In this document: positions 1 through 11,890 of the stretch, piece after piece
Numbering within the stretch: the first letter of the stretch is position 1
Layout of the letters: the number at the start of each line of letters is the position of its first letter
Assembly: GCA_004794785.1 (NCBI GenBank)
Contig: SJOL01005766.1
Coordinates: forward strand, 319,988-383,987
Direction: 5' to 3'
DNA length: 64,000 nt
Origin: Opisthorchis felineus
Lineage: Eukaryota > Platyhelminthes > Trematoda > Opisthorchiida > Opisthorchiidae
Program-made: the position numbers and the translations under genes
The notes under the pieces: generated by a model
Seen by the model: the letters and a program-made list of their open reading frames with translations, nothing else
Database searches by the model: none
Told to the model about the DNA's origin: nothing

Positions 1-684
1 CCACGGAGAGTAGATATCTGTCATTTGGGCGGCATTTGCGATCCGACAGTGAGTTCGCACATCTGTCGAATCTCTGAAACAATCAACCAGGGGCAGTTTC
101 AACCTCAAATGGTGCTTATATTTTCTACATTTGTAACCGAAGTTGCATCTGACTGGTGGCGCAAAGGTCCGAATTTTGTATCTGGATATCATGAAAGAGT
201 TTAGGTGCGGTGAAGTGTGGAATGAAAGCAGAGAGCTGATGGGTCAAATTACAGCGTTGTAGGGTATGAACCTATACATCTGGCTACCTTGGAAGGCATT
301 TGTCAATGGCTTTTAAGACCAAATGACTGCATAACCGAAGCATTAATACCGGTCAGTGGTCATATGTAGTGGTTGAAGTGGCCACTGTCTTTGTTCTACT
401 GTCTTAGATGGGCTCACGTGACGGGTTGAGTGTCCCACTGTGTGTGTACGTGAAAACAACTACCCCAGAGCACTCATCTGACAACACATACCATGATCAA
501 ACTAAGATCAGAAGAGCGAAAACCGATAGACCCATGGCCTCGGTCGGGGCTGGAACACCTGATGCCATCAAGTGAATATTGAAATCCCATACAATAGGCA
601 CACATTTTTGAATTCACATAACTTTGGAGAACTTCCATAAGAGCGAAATGTCCTAGCGCTTCATGACAGCTCAACACTTTTTAT
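1..684. other. No gene seen
   Basis: Unique-looking sequence. Only chance-length frames on either strand; no repeat recognised. Confidence 0.5.
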
Positions 685-800
685 GCGGCTTTTGTCGGAC
701 AAAATGCCGAATATGCCATACAGACGACCAGAGAACTAGAAGTGCGGATAGCGAAACACAAATGCCAGGCAAGATACCGACTTCGAGAACCAACAGAAAG
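685..800 (+). mobile_element. Short PLE endonuclease relic
   Basis: In one plus frame the sequence reads FVGQNAEYAIQTTRELEVRI followed by AKHKC. It resembles the 'YVGQT..RxLxVRIxEHK' block of PLE GIY-YIG nucleases, as in the 11.3 kb copy. No flanking RT is visible. The match is short, so this is tentative. Confidence 0.3.
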
Positions 801-2105
801 AAGGAAACTCAATTTGCAACTCTGACATTTTCCTGCAAAAACTGGCAAAAACATTTCCCAATCTGGCTTCATGCCATACAACTGGAGCTCTGAGGCCATT
901 CGGACTGACTGAATAGCACAAATAGCCAGTCATGATAGTCGCACACATAGAAAATAGTCTAGGCTGTCTCCTACACATCTGCTCATTGAAGCTGTAGTAA
1001 GCAATTGAGCACAGCACTGTTAGATAAACAAGCAGACACACGCACACACACACACAGGGACACTAACACATTGCTCATTCATGTCCATCCACCCAAGACA
1101 TCAAAGTGAAGGCCACGGTCAAACCAGTCAGAACACATAATGATTGACTTACCTCGTTGCGTCACATTTAAAGGAACACCTGACAAGTATTTCTCACAAA
1201 AGCCGAAACTTTGGGACTATAACACCACACCCTTCAACACGATGATTTGATCTGTTTGTAGTGTTTTACGCTTAGGTCTGACTAGTTGAATAACTGACGT
1301 ATTGAGTTTTATTAGTTGTCTAAGAGTATGGCAGTTATGGGCGTAGCGTAACATGTGAACCTTCCTAACGGCAGTTTTTTTGTGTTTGTTGCTTTCGTGA
1401 GTTTCAACCTTCGTAACTGAGGTAAATTGTCGAGTTTCCACGGGGTTCCTATGGCAACAGAGTTAGTCAGTAGGTTTATTCCTTACGAAATTTAAGAAAG
1501 TTTACCGGCAGCTGTCGTCGGTTTGCGTAAATCGCCTGGCCACAGCGACAGCAGAACTTTACCAAGGCAATTCGGTCAGCATGTGTGCCGATGGGATCGG
1601 TTGCTTGTCGAGTGAGTTTCACTCAGAACCGAATAGCATCTTTCATTAAAAGTTCTGTTCTGTGGCGGTTGATTTTTGAAGAAACTGCAAGCTTCGGGTC
1701 AACTCTGAACTCACAGCATTCTAATGGAAATTGGGTCCTCAAACATGCTCCCTCTCTGTTATTATTGGTATGGCTTTTACGAGAAATAACTGGCTTGTCA
1801 TTAAACGCAGTTGTTTTACGTGGCCTGTCCTTAGAATATTATGAGCTCAAGGTTGATCTGCAGTTTGAGGTTTTTGTAGACCTACCACAATAGAACAGAA
1901 TATTTCAACCAAAAAGAGTCACTTGTATATTTTCAGCGCATTGGGCGCGCAACCAATCTGAATGGCGTGTATGCTGCTGCTCCTTCCTAGCTGGACTGCC
2001 TAGCTCAAGTTCGCCTGTCGTTGTTTCCTGGGCTTGTGTTGGGTTAGGTTCGCAAATGTCACGCTGATGACGCCTTACCTCGACATATTGCTCAGTTGAG
2101 AAAAA
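800..2105. other. No gene seen
   Basis: Holds a (CA)n tract and a 102-codon plus frame (1585-1893, ending EYYELKVDLQFEVFVDLPQ) without splice support. I cannot call it a gene. Confidence 0.4.
1033..1058. repeat. (CA)n microsatellite
   Basis: A run of AC dinucleotides with one interruption. The reverse strand reads as poly Val-Cys in an incidental frame. Confidence 0.85.
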
Positions 2106-2385
2106 ACCTCATAAACAAGAGATTTATTTGGGTACCATTGCAGGAGAGTCCCCCGTCAAACCCAAATGCTGACGCAGCTCACTGTCGCATAGAATGAGAT
2201 TGCCACCTCCCAGTACAACTGAGTCGAGAGGGACTATTGCGATTTCTGACCCATAGGACAGTTTTTGATAACTTTATGAGGAAGGGTATTTTGAGGTTGT
2301 TCAAATTGAAACATGAGGCGGACAGGACATTCAATTTTGGGTAGACCCTGTGGTAACACCAGATTTTATTTGAAAATGAGTACCA
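2105..2385 (+). repeat. Diverged family A repeat fragments
   Basis: ATAAACAAGAGATT, GGAGAGTCCCCCG and AAACCCAAATG at 2111-2170 follow the order of the family A body with many substitutions. GAAACATGAGGCGG appears at about 2309. Both are old fragments without a ribozyme core. Confidence 0.35.
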
Positions 2386-2420
2386 CGTGACAGTTACGTT
2401 GCTTAATTGGCTTGTTTCAG

Positions 2421-2622
2421 GAAAATTTTACGACAAGAATGTAGAATTGAACTCGTCCATATATGCGAAAATATACGATTGATTAAATATCATGAGACCC
2501 GAAGCACTTATCTGCTTAACTCCCCCCGGAAAGTAATCCAGATGCTGCAGGTCTTCAAAATGAAGCGGGCAGAGGAATACGATAATCCCGGGGAAATAAC
2601 CGAAAGCATGCGTTCAGTTTGA
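2421..2622 (+). CDS. Candidate terminal coding exon, unknown protein
   Basis: A strong acceptor (TTGGCTTGTTTCAG, ending at 2420) is followed by an open frame of 66 codons to TGA. It begins KILRQECRIELVHICE and ends EEYDNPGEITESMRSV. The composition is polar and charged, unlike most chance frames nearby. No donor of quality lies inside, so I read it as a last exon. No family recognised; no partner exon found upstream. The length alone is not significant. Confidence 0.3.
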
Positions 2623-3179
2623 CTGAGTTGACGATCTCGAAATACAGTCCGTTTATTTGGTGCCAACATCATTTGACGGTTTATCACTCAAAGTCTGTCC
2701 ACTTTACTACCACGGTTTGTGGCACGTGAATTTTAGATTACTCTCAAGCTGAATTCAAACGTCATTTTAAGGACCTGGGTGACCATTTGAGGACCTCACA
2801 ATAAGATGCGTCAAATTAAAGACATCCTGAGACCTACAAGCTAAGTTGCAGTACTTTTTCTGGTCAACGTGGGGAAATTTGTAGAGTCTACTTACGCAGG
2901 ACCAGTAAGTAAGCAAAAGAGGTCTCACCGCAGAGCTAACTATTTCGAGAAATTGCAGTAAAGCGGGAGACATATTTCTATCGCGGGTCGGTTTATCTGC
3001 AGCGGTGGCTTAAATCGTGTCTATTCCCGAAACCACACCCCCAATCGGAGAAGTTAAACGGGTGAAAACGAACAAAACGTACTCTTAAACAGGGCGAAAT
3101 TCAGATAAAATCAACTGTTTGACTTCTTGACTAAGGATTTTTCCCAAGCACTTGTACCGATTCAATAACTACGGTTATA

Positions 3180-3315
3180 TTTCGACTAATGCACTCATCT
3201 GCACACAAAGGGATACTTAATTGAAACCCAATTGAATCTCTCTTTTATTTTGTTCTAGCCCGGATGTGGAATCTTGAAGAGCTTTCAGCGAACTTATGAG
3301 TAGTATATTAAATCT
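3180..3315. repeat. Diverged family A repeat, mixed orientation
   Basis: ATGCACTCATCTGC and TTGAATCTCTCTTTTATT at 3188-3251 match the reverse strand of the family A body. GAAGAGCTTTCAGCG and ACTTATGAGTAGTA at about 3277-3305 match the tail in the opposite sense. This again implies inverted fragments. Confidence 0.4.
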
Positions 3316-4437
3316 ATAGAGTCATATTTAGTGTCCCATCTCTATAGCTAGATATAGACTTGTCCCATTATGAGGATCACCGCATCTCCTGCGGTTGATG
3401 ACGGGTTAGGCCTCACAGTCAGTGGGTTTGCTGATGTTCCGCTGACATACTCCGTTAAGATATGCTCTTTAGACAGATATAAGGCAGTTAGCCTGGAGAA
3501 CATGCAGATACTCCTTGAAACGGGCAAGGTGTAACCGAATCTCTTAATAAGTAACACACGAACGTGTTAATGAGGAAACATTCTCAGTGCGTTTAAAACT
3601 CTACTCTGTTTAACTTAATCTTTTAAAGTACAAAGCTGTGGTGTCCGATTAGTATGCCTTCGGATGAAGGAAAGACGCCTCAAGTGCGTGAATTACCCAT
3701 GACACCAGTCTGAGTATCGCCAAGGTAAACGGCTCAGTTTTTAGAGTGTCCCACTTGCAAATGAGGTATGTTAGCCGTATATATGAATATGTATATCTTT
3801 GGTCAAGTTCCGACGAACTCGCAGGAGACAGCGTGTCTCGATTTGGCCAGTTCCGGAAGAATAAATTTCAGAATGCCTTTGTAATACTTGGTTTGATGGA
3901 CAACAGTTGGATATGATGAAACAAGTTAAAGATAGCCCGGGTGAATCGCCTAGGTTTAAAGGTTTTTTATGCTACATCCTTACCACCGATAGTTTTGTGT
4001 CCATCTTTGATTTGTATTCGAATTCCGCTCTTCGTAAACAGACTGGACATCCAAATCTGAAACCAATTAGAACTGGGGTAGATCTTACAAGGATTAATTC
4101 CAGTGAGGCTGTTCAAATTTCTCATCGGAATTGCGGTGGTCAACAAATCAACTAATTACTCCCCTGGGCATAAACCCAAGAATCCATTTAGTTGTTTACC
4201 TTTCTACGGCGTTGTTACCTTCAGATTTTATCCATTTTTGCACACCGGATGTGTTGATAATTAGAGCCTATAGGTTGGTATTTTCTGACATCAAAGATGC
4301 GCAAACAAACGAAATTCCTTTCGACGGATTTCGCAGATTTTCCCTTATGTTTAGCACTGAAAGCGTCTGCATTATTGCTTTGCTGGCGTAATAATATCAG
4401 GTTATTTTAATCTTATTTGGTTGCGGAATTTGTTTAG

Positions 4438-4677
4438 TTGGCATTCACGTCATTCTCATGTAAACAAACCTTTCGCCGTTCCGGTGCAGCTATTCTGGAG
4501 GAAAAAACCTCAGTTTTCGAATTTATTATAGTGCACCAGCGGCGCACATCCGACGGTAAAACCCTGAAAGTACGAAATGCGGAATGGATAGATTACCTCT
4601 GTTTCCATTACAAAGGCCAAACACATCTGGAGTACTATGTGCGTTTGGACGAAACTATCCGCACTTGGCCAGTGTGA
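4438..4677 (+). pseudogene. Possible ZSWIM3/FAR1-like N-terminal domain fragment
   Basis: An 80-codon frame. It reads FTSF, about 15 residues, then EEKTSVF, RRTSDGKTLK and DYLCFHYKG. That is the spacing of the N-terminal domain of ZSWIM3-like, MULE-related transposase proteins ('F.SF..F......TxSVF...R...Y.C.HYG'). Frames at 3907-4155 (same phase) and 4131-4391 on the same strand read without obvious similarity; they may be the decayed remainder or chance. No SWIM zinc finger or DDE core is seen. Tentative. Confidence 0.3.
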
Positions 4678-4679
4678 AT

Positions 4680-7600
4680 AGTTTGCCCAGCGGTCCGGTA
4701 CCCATCCTGGTTATGTAACCGAGCCACATGTCAGTTACTAGTTTATGGTTCTTAGCATTCAGCAAACCAATGGATTCTTTCGAAAGTGGAGCCATTCGCC
4801 CGCTTACCGGTGGCTTAGCGCACGTCTCGCATGTCAGGTATCCGGGATCTAAATCTCCGTATGGCGAATAACGTGCATAACTAAGGAATTCTGCTAAGAG
4901 AGGGTTTCACACCGTTGCTGCTGCTCAACAAAGGAGAAGGGCTGTCCAAAGTTGAGTGATGTGATTGTAACAGAGCCCCACTCAAAGCTTATAATTTCGG
5001 GCTGACATTGCGGAGTAAAATCCTGGACGCTGCACTGAGATAAATCTGCTTCTGGTGAATAGAACATTAATGACGAAGGGTGAGACATGTTTTGAGTGTA
5101 AACATATCTGGTCTCTGGTAGCGACCATATTAAAACTGAACTCTACGAAGTAAACTTCACCAGCCGTAATGACAGAGCACATGTCGACTATCTTGTCGGT
5201 CCTGGCAATCGGGCTAATCCACCAGGACGGCAGGTTGGCGCATGGGTGACTGATCGCTTTGACCTGTCAGGTTTGAATTTTTACTGGCATCTTGCGTCGT
5301 TTGGAATGCAGCGTATTACATTCAACAATTCTATTTACCTTGCAGGTCTACTTGGTTACATTCTCACGCGTAGGATGAGTTGTTCCTTGATACAGGGTCA
5401 GAGTTTGAGCATTGACTTCTTTACAGTTGCATTCACTCTTCTTGGCCTTGTGTGCGAACCGGCGAGGAAACAACGGCATAGGATATGTGTCATTTACCCA
5501 TTCCGCAACAGAGTTTACTCCCCGCCGTTTTCTGAGTGTTGTACGTGCCTACTTCAGATGAACGCAACTGTGTGGTAAGGTTACAAACCTCTGTTATGTT
5601 GAAATGCGATAATGGAATCGAAATTTTATTACTGGGTATGGCCTTCGCCACTAAGAGCTTCCTGACACCACCTGATTGTAAGATATTAAATTACGTCATC
5701 GTTAATGTGTGGCCAGCCACACCAGCGAATATCTGAACCGTCGGTCTGGTCGAAAATGCTGCAGACAGAGAGCAGTTAACGTAACTTAGAGTTGCCTGTC
5801 ATTCAGCATTCATAATGGTGTTATTCTGTCTCGGCGCTAGAGCATGACTTGCAATTAAGGAGTGTGATGGGGTTTGTGGATATTTCATTTTAAAGCTCAG
5901 TAAATGAAACTTTGCACAAAATAAAGGGGTATTAACGCCCTGGTGAAACCAAAGAGTGATTTGAAGTGTCCTTCCACCCTAATACTCATTTCGGTCAAAA
6001 TAGCTTCCCGGCTCAGTTCTGTTTTGAGGATGCAACTATGGAAAATACCACACTGCGTTGTTGATGGAACTGTTCCACAGATGATAATCGCCTTTCAAGC
6101 TTTACGCTCCTGTCGGCGGATGTCATCATCTATTTCTGCCAATGTTTCATCAAATCGGCCCGAACACCAGAAATATTCCACGTGGTTTGCATTTGAGGCG
6201 CGGAATTAAATACGAACATCGCTGGAACTGTAGAAGGAGGTGTAGCTTTGGGCAGGTTGGAGGTGATTATATAAGAAAAATACGTTCTGTGGAGAAAAGC
6301 AAGCAGGTTGCAGACGTATGCTTCGTATGATATTTGTAGTGCAAAACATCCTGTTCAATTGTGGCAAACGCACTGAGTCACATCTGTGCTTGAGTGAGGA
6401 CAACTTGACCGCCTTTTTTGTACACCTGTCACAACGCTGTCCAGGAATGCTGATGTGACTCGAGGTTGCAAGCCAAACAAGTTTGAAATGTTTTAAATTG
6501 CATGATTAAGCACGAAAGTTAATGGTGAGAAACAGCCGCCAACAAGTCGCTCGAGTATGGGTATATTCGTCCCTAAAGAGGAGGTAAATCACGCAGCTGT
6601 TGTTGCTGACCGGCGCAGAAGAGGCATCAATTCGGCTATGCCCGGCAAGCCAGTGGAGTATTGGGTTCGAGCAAGAAATCATACATACCGTTATTGCGAC
6701 CTGATTTAGATGAGCCTCACTTTTGGAATAACCGGAACGGTAGCGCACAGGTGGAACGGACATTGTAGAGAAATTGCACAAACCTCTTACAAAATATAAG
6801 ATGTAAATCGTCTTCTGTTATAAACATTTTTCAGACATTTGCGATTGAATTTGGGCTGCGTGAAAGTGGTTCGGTGCGGTTTGACCGGTCGACTGCCGGT
6901 GAGGGAGCTGAGCATCCCTTCACTGTCTCAAGAGGCTTCAATCGATCGATGTGCATTTTCCTGCAAACTTAAATGTCCCTTCAGTCTTTCGTGAACACAC
7001 GATCGCGCACGCCATTGGAGAGATGAATTGTAGGTTTGAAGCGCATGAAAAACTATTGAGATGTTTTTCACTTATCAAGAGACCGCTGTCCTCACAGGTT
7101 ACTTCGTGCTACATCATAGTGATTGCTTTTGTTTTGTTGAGTAGGTTCAGGGAAGAACTTCGGCTGCTCACCGTTCAGAAGACAACTATGAGTACACTGT
7201 TGCGCTATTCACGAACTCAGTGCTTTGTTTGTTAGAAGAACGAAAAATTGCATCTCAGTTGGTTGCTTAGTTTTGTGTGATTTTCGCATCGATTGTAAGA
7301 TAAGAGAGACGAAATTGCAGGATATAGCAAGCTAAGGCCTGAATTGACTGCAGTGTGCCAAGCCGCCAACCAAACCAGTAGGTAAATTTTGCCGTATCGT
7401 TGTACAAGATGACGTTATCCACAATGGGAAGAAGTAACTCCTTTTTCCGCGAGATATGATCATTTACACAAACATGATTACAAAATCGTAATCAAATTAC
7501 TGATACGTCATTTGGTTCCTTTAAACCAAGATAAGTAGACCTGGAATTACATTTCAAAAGATGCTCGCCAAATGATGAGCTATCATAAGTGATTGTTTTT

Positions 7601-7755
7601 AGTCTGAAATGAAAATATTTCCGAAGACCAAACTAATGTTAATGGAAACAAGGAGCACTCAATGAACCTCTTAGTGGTAGATATCTTGGGGTCAAATTCC
7701 TTCTCGTAAATGAATTCGTTTCACTCCAGGGAGCCGATAAATACTGTGCAGCTGA
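4680..7755. other. No gene seen
   Basis: Several chance-length frames, the longest 110 codons at 5246-5578 (plus, hydrophobic). No domain, no convincing splice pairs, no repeat recognised. Confidence 0.45.
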
Positions 7756-7756
7756 G

Positions 7757-8930
7757 TTACCATTCTAGATAATCAATAACATTGTGCGTCCCACGAATAT
7801 GTTGAAATATTGGTGGCTCGCGTGAGTTTTTTGGTTGTTGATCGGATGGACGTTGATCTGTTCGCCGAGCCCAGCAACCGACTTGCAAACGTCTCGTAAC
7901 CATATGAAGAGACGTCATCATCACGAAGTCTGTCTGGTACATCCTCTTTGCCTGCGTGCGCTTCCATAGCATTTGAAGACTATCTGTTATCTTTCAACTT
8001 GACTGGCTTTTTGGGGGACAGAGTTTTTCGTGAATCTATTGGTCCGTTTGGGACCCCTCTCGAGTTGTGGTTAGCATTCTTTGCATTGATTGGTAATCCC
8101 ATTGCCTTCTATTTTAAGCAGTTTCTTTCCAGCTTTAACTGGCCCTCTTCTCGATTTACACTTCATTGTGGTCTGACCTTCTCAAGATTAACTAATCCGT
8201 TGCTCCGCCCTATTTTCCCTATTGTAACGGCTGTTGTCCCCGCGTCCGCCGGTTAATTTGATACTTTGGTTTATTGGCCGGGTGCCTCCTCCAATCAAAT
8301 TGATGGGTACGTTTGAATGGGGCTTTCCTGTTTCTCTTGTGAGTTCCTCGTCTGGTTGCTTTTGAAGCTGAGAGCTTTGCGGTTCTGGCGTTCTCTTGCT
8401 CTAAATGGTTGAGTAGTAAGTTCAGTTTTGGTATATTTGTTGCTAGCTTCTTTGGTGGAGTACCACGCTTACATAAATTCACGTTCTTCATTCTTGCTTG
8501 AGCCAGCTTTCTTCCCGGTTGTCCCATACATCGTCTGTCGCAGTCCTTGCATCGGACCCTATGTATGACATTGTTCTTCATCGTTGGATCTAATTTTCCC
8601 TTTGGTTTTGATAGTGACCTCCGCAAAGTGTCCGCAGGTTTAAAAGCGACTGTCGTGTTGTGCTGCCGTAAGAGTCTTGCGGTCACTTCAGAGGTTTTCT
8701 TGATGTATGCTTCCATTTTGTGCTTTTGCATGAATAGTGCTTGGCTTCCTGACTGATCTCCAAATGAAATCCTTGGGTATCTATTTCTCTTGAACAATTT
8801 GTATAGGCGTTCCCCTTCTTTAATATTGGATTCGGTTGTGCTGCAGGGTGTCTCGATCCGCTTGAAAAGTGTCTGAATGCAGCTTTGTTTGTGACAATTT
8901 GGATGGTTTCTGTGGCAGCTATGGTTTAGT
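7757..8930 (-). mobile_element. Penelope-like element (PLE) copy, RT C-terminus + endonuclease + 3' repeat
   Basis: Read on the minus strand from about 8930 down. First comes a segment reading HKQSCIQTLFKRIETPCSTT, typical of the end of PLE reverse transcriptases. The endonuclease frame (8219-8797) follows, then the repeat reading DETFASRLLGSANRST-like sequence (about 7776-7925). The same order of pieces recurs in the second copy at 11.3-11.9 kb. PLEs are retroelements whose RT is followed by a GIY-YIG nuclease. Upstream RT domains are missing, so the copy is 5'-truncated, as is common. The plus-strand frame at 7948-8256 is antisense to it and not a gene. Boundaries are approximate. Confidence 0.6.
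8219..8797 (-). pseudogene. PLE RT tail / GIY-YIG-type endonuclease, uninterrupted but probably inactive
   Basis: A 192-codon frame. Residues 1-60 match the RT-to-endonuclease linker of PLEs (FKRNRYPR..., then a run resembling 'TARLLRQHNTTVAFKP'). Residues 80-100 hold the zinc-knuckle-like CKDC followed by RCMGQPGRKLAQARMK. This aligns by eye with the usual 'CxxC..xYIGQTGRKLxxRxKEH' of the PLE nuclease. The second motif tyrosine and isoleucine (YIG) are replaced by Cys-Met, so nuclease activity is doubtful. The rest is very basic (KATRRGTHKRNRKAPFKRTH). The ATG is internal to the former polyprotein, and upstream sequence matches PLE in another frame, so a frameshift separates them. Confidence 0.55.
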
Positions 8931-10975
8931 GTAGTTTGTAGACTGACGCTTGGAGTTCATCGGTCAATCTGGACAAACCAGACAGTTCTTCCCGCCAAAA
9001 CCTGGTCTCACTGCTCGTTAACCGAAGTGTGTATTTCGGAGTTCGTTCAGACCACGCTTGTTGTTCACAGGCAAGGTACCGTACTCGTCTTGGAATACAG
9101 TAAATTCTGACGTTTACTCCACAATTCCCAAGGCAGAATACGCCTGAGAGCGTCTACCTCCGGCTTCAGGATACCCGTAGAGGTTTTCTTTGATGTTATG
9201 TATATTTGGCCTACTTCAATAAGGAATATCCAGTTCACTGGGTTGAAATGCGGAAGAGTGTCCCTCGGTCTCTTCTCTTTCAGGCCTTTTGATCCCATCA
9301 TCCTAGATCTACACTTTCTTTCTCTCTAAAGGGCAACAGCAATCAGCCAGTACTGGTAATATTTTGGATCAGAAACGGTGACATTCAGAGCAGTCGCCTG
9401 CCACCTAGTGTACTACAACGAGTTATTTATTCAGAGCTAAAAACTGTCCGAAATACAGTCAGCTGCGCCCTGCTGATGTGGCAGTGAGACTAAGTTGCAA
9501 CCCGTTTGAGAAACAGGCATCTGTGACCAGCTTCGCCTTGCCCCATAAACGGGTCATTTATCAATTATACAAACCTTGTAATCTTATCCAGACGGATTTG
9601 TAGTCTGTAGACCTTTGCTTGACTGTGTGCATTTATCTGTCAGATTATCGGTCGATTTATTACCCAACCCGAACCCTGACTGTAAATATTTGTAAGCGAA
9701 TAATCTGGCATGTGACGGAATTCAATCCACCCGGTTATGACTTTTTTTCTCGCCCTCTCTTTCTCTCTCTAGTTTTCCTCAAGGAAGATGTTCACGTTAA
9801 TCTTCAACCAAGACGTCGTCTAGTTTGATATTCAGACCAAACGTTATATCCGTTATTATGCATCCGTCGAATGGCTGACCACAAAATTTTCCGAAGATTG
9901 TAATAGTGTTGCTATCACGAAACGAAGTCATTGTGTTTAGTATGAACCTCATCTGCATTCAAAAGAATTTTAATCGATGGCTTAATTATCAGAGGATTAA
10001 TTTTTTTTTCGTATTCACGAAGCAAACCAGTTAGTATAAAACTGCTCCTCGATCCAATAACGTGCCTGGGTCTTCGTGTGCTTTACTGAATAATAGGACG
10101 GTACGGTCTGTTGAAATTCGTCAGCACTGGTCCACTGCAAGCTCCTCCAGGTTGACCGTCAGATAAATCTTGCGGTGCGGACATTTACTGCGTAGATTTT
10201 CTTGGTTGAACAGTCTAATAAACAGCCTGGGGTAGCTCAAACCTAGAGAATAAGATAGCAGACTGAAACTCGGCCAATTCGTTGCACAGGCCACGTAATG
10301 TCATTTTCTAGGCGGACTGTAGGTGATCGATTATCCTGCTTCCTCTTACCGAAGCATTGAAAAAACTGCGCGATTTCTCGATCACATCAGACAACGGCAG
10401 TAGAATACAGCAATCATTTAGTTCCGTGAAAATACAGCACCAAACTCCAGTGACTCACCTTTGTTGGCTCATGTGATCTATTCCCACCTGATCTGACAAC
10501 AGTGATTATCTGAGATGTTGACCCAGCGAAGTTCCTTAGTCAAGCAGATGCGGTGCTTATATGATGATTAGCATCCATTCTTGGATTGTGCCTTCTTTAT
10601 AGTGAAACAATTAATAGTTTGAGGCATAAAACGAGTGTCACTCGGAAAGTTGTTCTAGACATTTAGAACACGAAGATTTTACCTTCTGAGTTATCTGAAT
10701 GAACCTCAGCACATTGCAAACAGTACAGCAGCTTCCCAAATTTTCATCCACTTACCCTTTATGTGAGGCCCAGCGAGTCAAGGGTTCAGTGCTAAACTGT
10801 TTCACAAAAATGGGACAAGTTTGCCGTATCCAAGCGGATTTCGGGCGTCGGAAAGTAATCATATGAAAATTTATGAATGTTAGCTGGTGGTCAGGTGATC
10901 GTGTGAACTAGTCTGCGGTTGCACACCGTCAGATTGGGGAAGTCGCAAAGCACATTTAGTCCCTCCCGGTCCTGC
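8930..10975. other. No gene seen between the two PLE copies
   Basis: A pyrimidine tract (TTTTCTCTCGCCCTCTCTTT, about 9747-9766) is the only feature. The part up to about 9300 may include decayed PLE sequence that I cannot align. Confidence 0.4.
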
Positions 10976-10977
10976 AG

Positions 10978-11250
10978 CAATGTCGTCGCAGTCTCAAGAA
11001 GTTGGAATACATGAAGATGGAACTGCTTGCTCAGATGACTAAAGTACATGTACACCAATTAAGTCCCTTAGGCGGAGTTCTACACTCATCCTCATCCTCA
11101 TCACCATCATCATCAGAGGCAGCGAAATCAGCACTGATATTGATGCCTCACCAACGCACGTCCAAAAAGAGCAGAAAAGAATGGTATAGGGGAAAACTCT
11201 TGGCGACCTATCGCAAGCATTCTGAGGCGCCTAGACCTCCTGGCGCTTAG
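10978..11250 (+). CDS. Candidate terminal coding exon with poly-Ser tract, unknown protein
   Basis: The acceptor GTCCCTCCCGGTCCTGCAG ends at 10977. From there 90 codons are open in phase 0 to TAG. A short coiled-coil-like start (RRSLKKLEYMKMELLAQM) leads to a Ser run encoded by a CTCATC-type repeat (about 11082-11117). A basic tail follows (TSKKSRKEWYRGKLLATYRK). The stop is 16 nt before the 3' end of a PLE copy on the other strand. No AATAAA precedes the PLE, so the natural 3' UTR may have been displaced. Function unknown. Confidence 0.35.
   Translation, partial: QCRRSLKKLEYMKMELLAQMTKVHVHQLSPLGGVLHSSSSSSPSSSEAAKSALILMPHQRTSKKSRKEWYRGKLLATYRKHSEAPRPPGA
11082..11117 (+). repeat. (CTCATC)n-like hexamer/trinucleotide tract inside a candidate exon
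   Basis: Repeats of TCCTCA and CATCAT units that encode the Ser run of the 10978-11250 candidate exon. Length polymorphism in frame-preserving steps would be expected if the exon is coding. Confidence 0.7.
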
Positions 11251-11266
11251 TCAGGCAAAACAAAAT

Positions 11267-11890
11267 TCAGCTCTCCTTGAATATGCCGGTTGAGATGTTG
11301 GTCATTTTCACGTAATGGTGCGTAAGTTCCCTTCCGTGTCTCGTGTTCCCCCATGCCAAAACTTCTGCGTTTTCCAGATTGAAGTTGTGGCCTTCTTGGT
11401 ATTCATGTACGGATACCAAGAATGTAGGGTCATACGTCCTGACGGCCCCGTTGTGCTCCTTTATTCGTGTGCATATTTTCTTCCCAGTTTGTCCAACGTA
11501 GAATGTTGCAGCTTTTGCAGCTGTTCTGGTAAACCACATTGTTCCTCTTGGTTTTGTCTTGTTTGTCCTTCGGTCTCAAGACCAGTTTCCTTCACGCAGC
11601 ATTCGGTTTGTGGTTATGAGATCAGATATATTCTTGATGTAAGGAGGAATCACCTGTCTGGTCACTTGCTTTTGCTGTTGCTGTTGCGGAGATATCTTCT
11701 TCTCCAAGCTTCTCTTGATAAAATTTCTTGGATATCCATTGTTGTGGAACACTGAATAGATAGTTTTCTTCACTCTTCCGTAGTTCTGTGGTGCTGCAGT
11801 ATGTTTCCATCCTCTCGAACAGGGTTTAGATGCAGCTCTCCTTGTGGTTCATTTGATGATTACTGTTGTATTTGAGTAGTTGTATCTCTT
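11267..11890 (-). mobile_element. Second PLE copy: RT tail and GIY-YIG endonuclease, frameshifted
   Basis: Minus-strand frames in order, broken by stops and shifts. First NHKESCI, then ERMETYCSTTELRKSEENYLF (about 11750-11860). Next is HNNGYPRNFIKRSL and a segment beginning VTRQVIPPYIKNISDL (11600-11770). Last is the endonuclease, YVGQTGKKICTRIKEH with HEYQEGHNFNLENAEVL (11267-11520). YVG, the Arg-x-Lys-Glu-His helix and the H-E-x-GH-F block are intact, so this nuclease is better preserved than that of the 8.2 kb copy. Its stop lies 16 nt beyond the stop of a plus-strand candidate exon (10978-11250). The 146-codon plus frame at 11315-11755 is antisense and not a gene. Confidence 0.65.

Noticed and set aside
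736..1053. 105-codon minus frame beginning MCVCVCLLVYL
   Set aside because: The start is the translated (CA)n microsatellite and the remainder overlaps the PLE-like relic on the other strand.
5246..5578. 110-codon hydrophobic plus frame
   Set aside because: Length within chance expectation for this base composition, no convincing membrane topology, no splice sites.
7948..8256. 102-codon plus-strand hydrophobic frame
   Set aside because: Antisense to the 7.8-8.9 kb PLE copy; no similarity of its own.
11315..11755. 146-codon plus-strand frame
   Set aside because: Antisense to the PLE endonuclease and RT tail, which show recognisable motifs on the minus strand.
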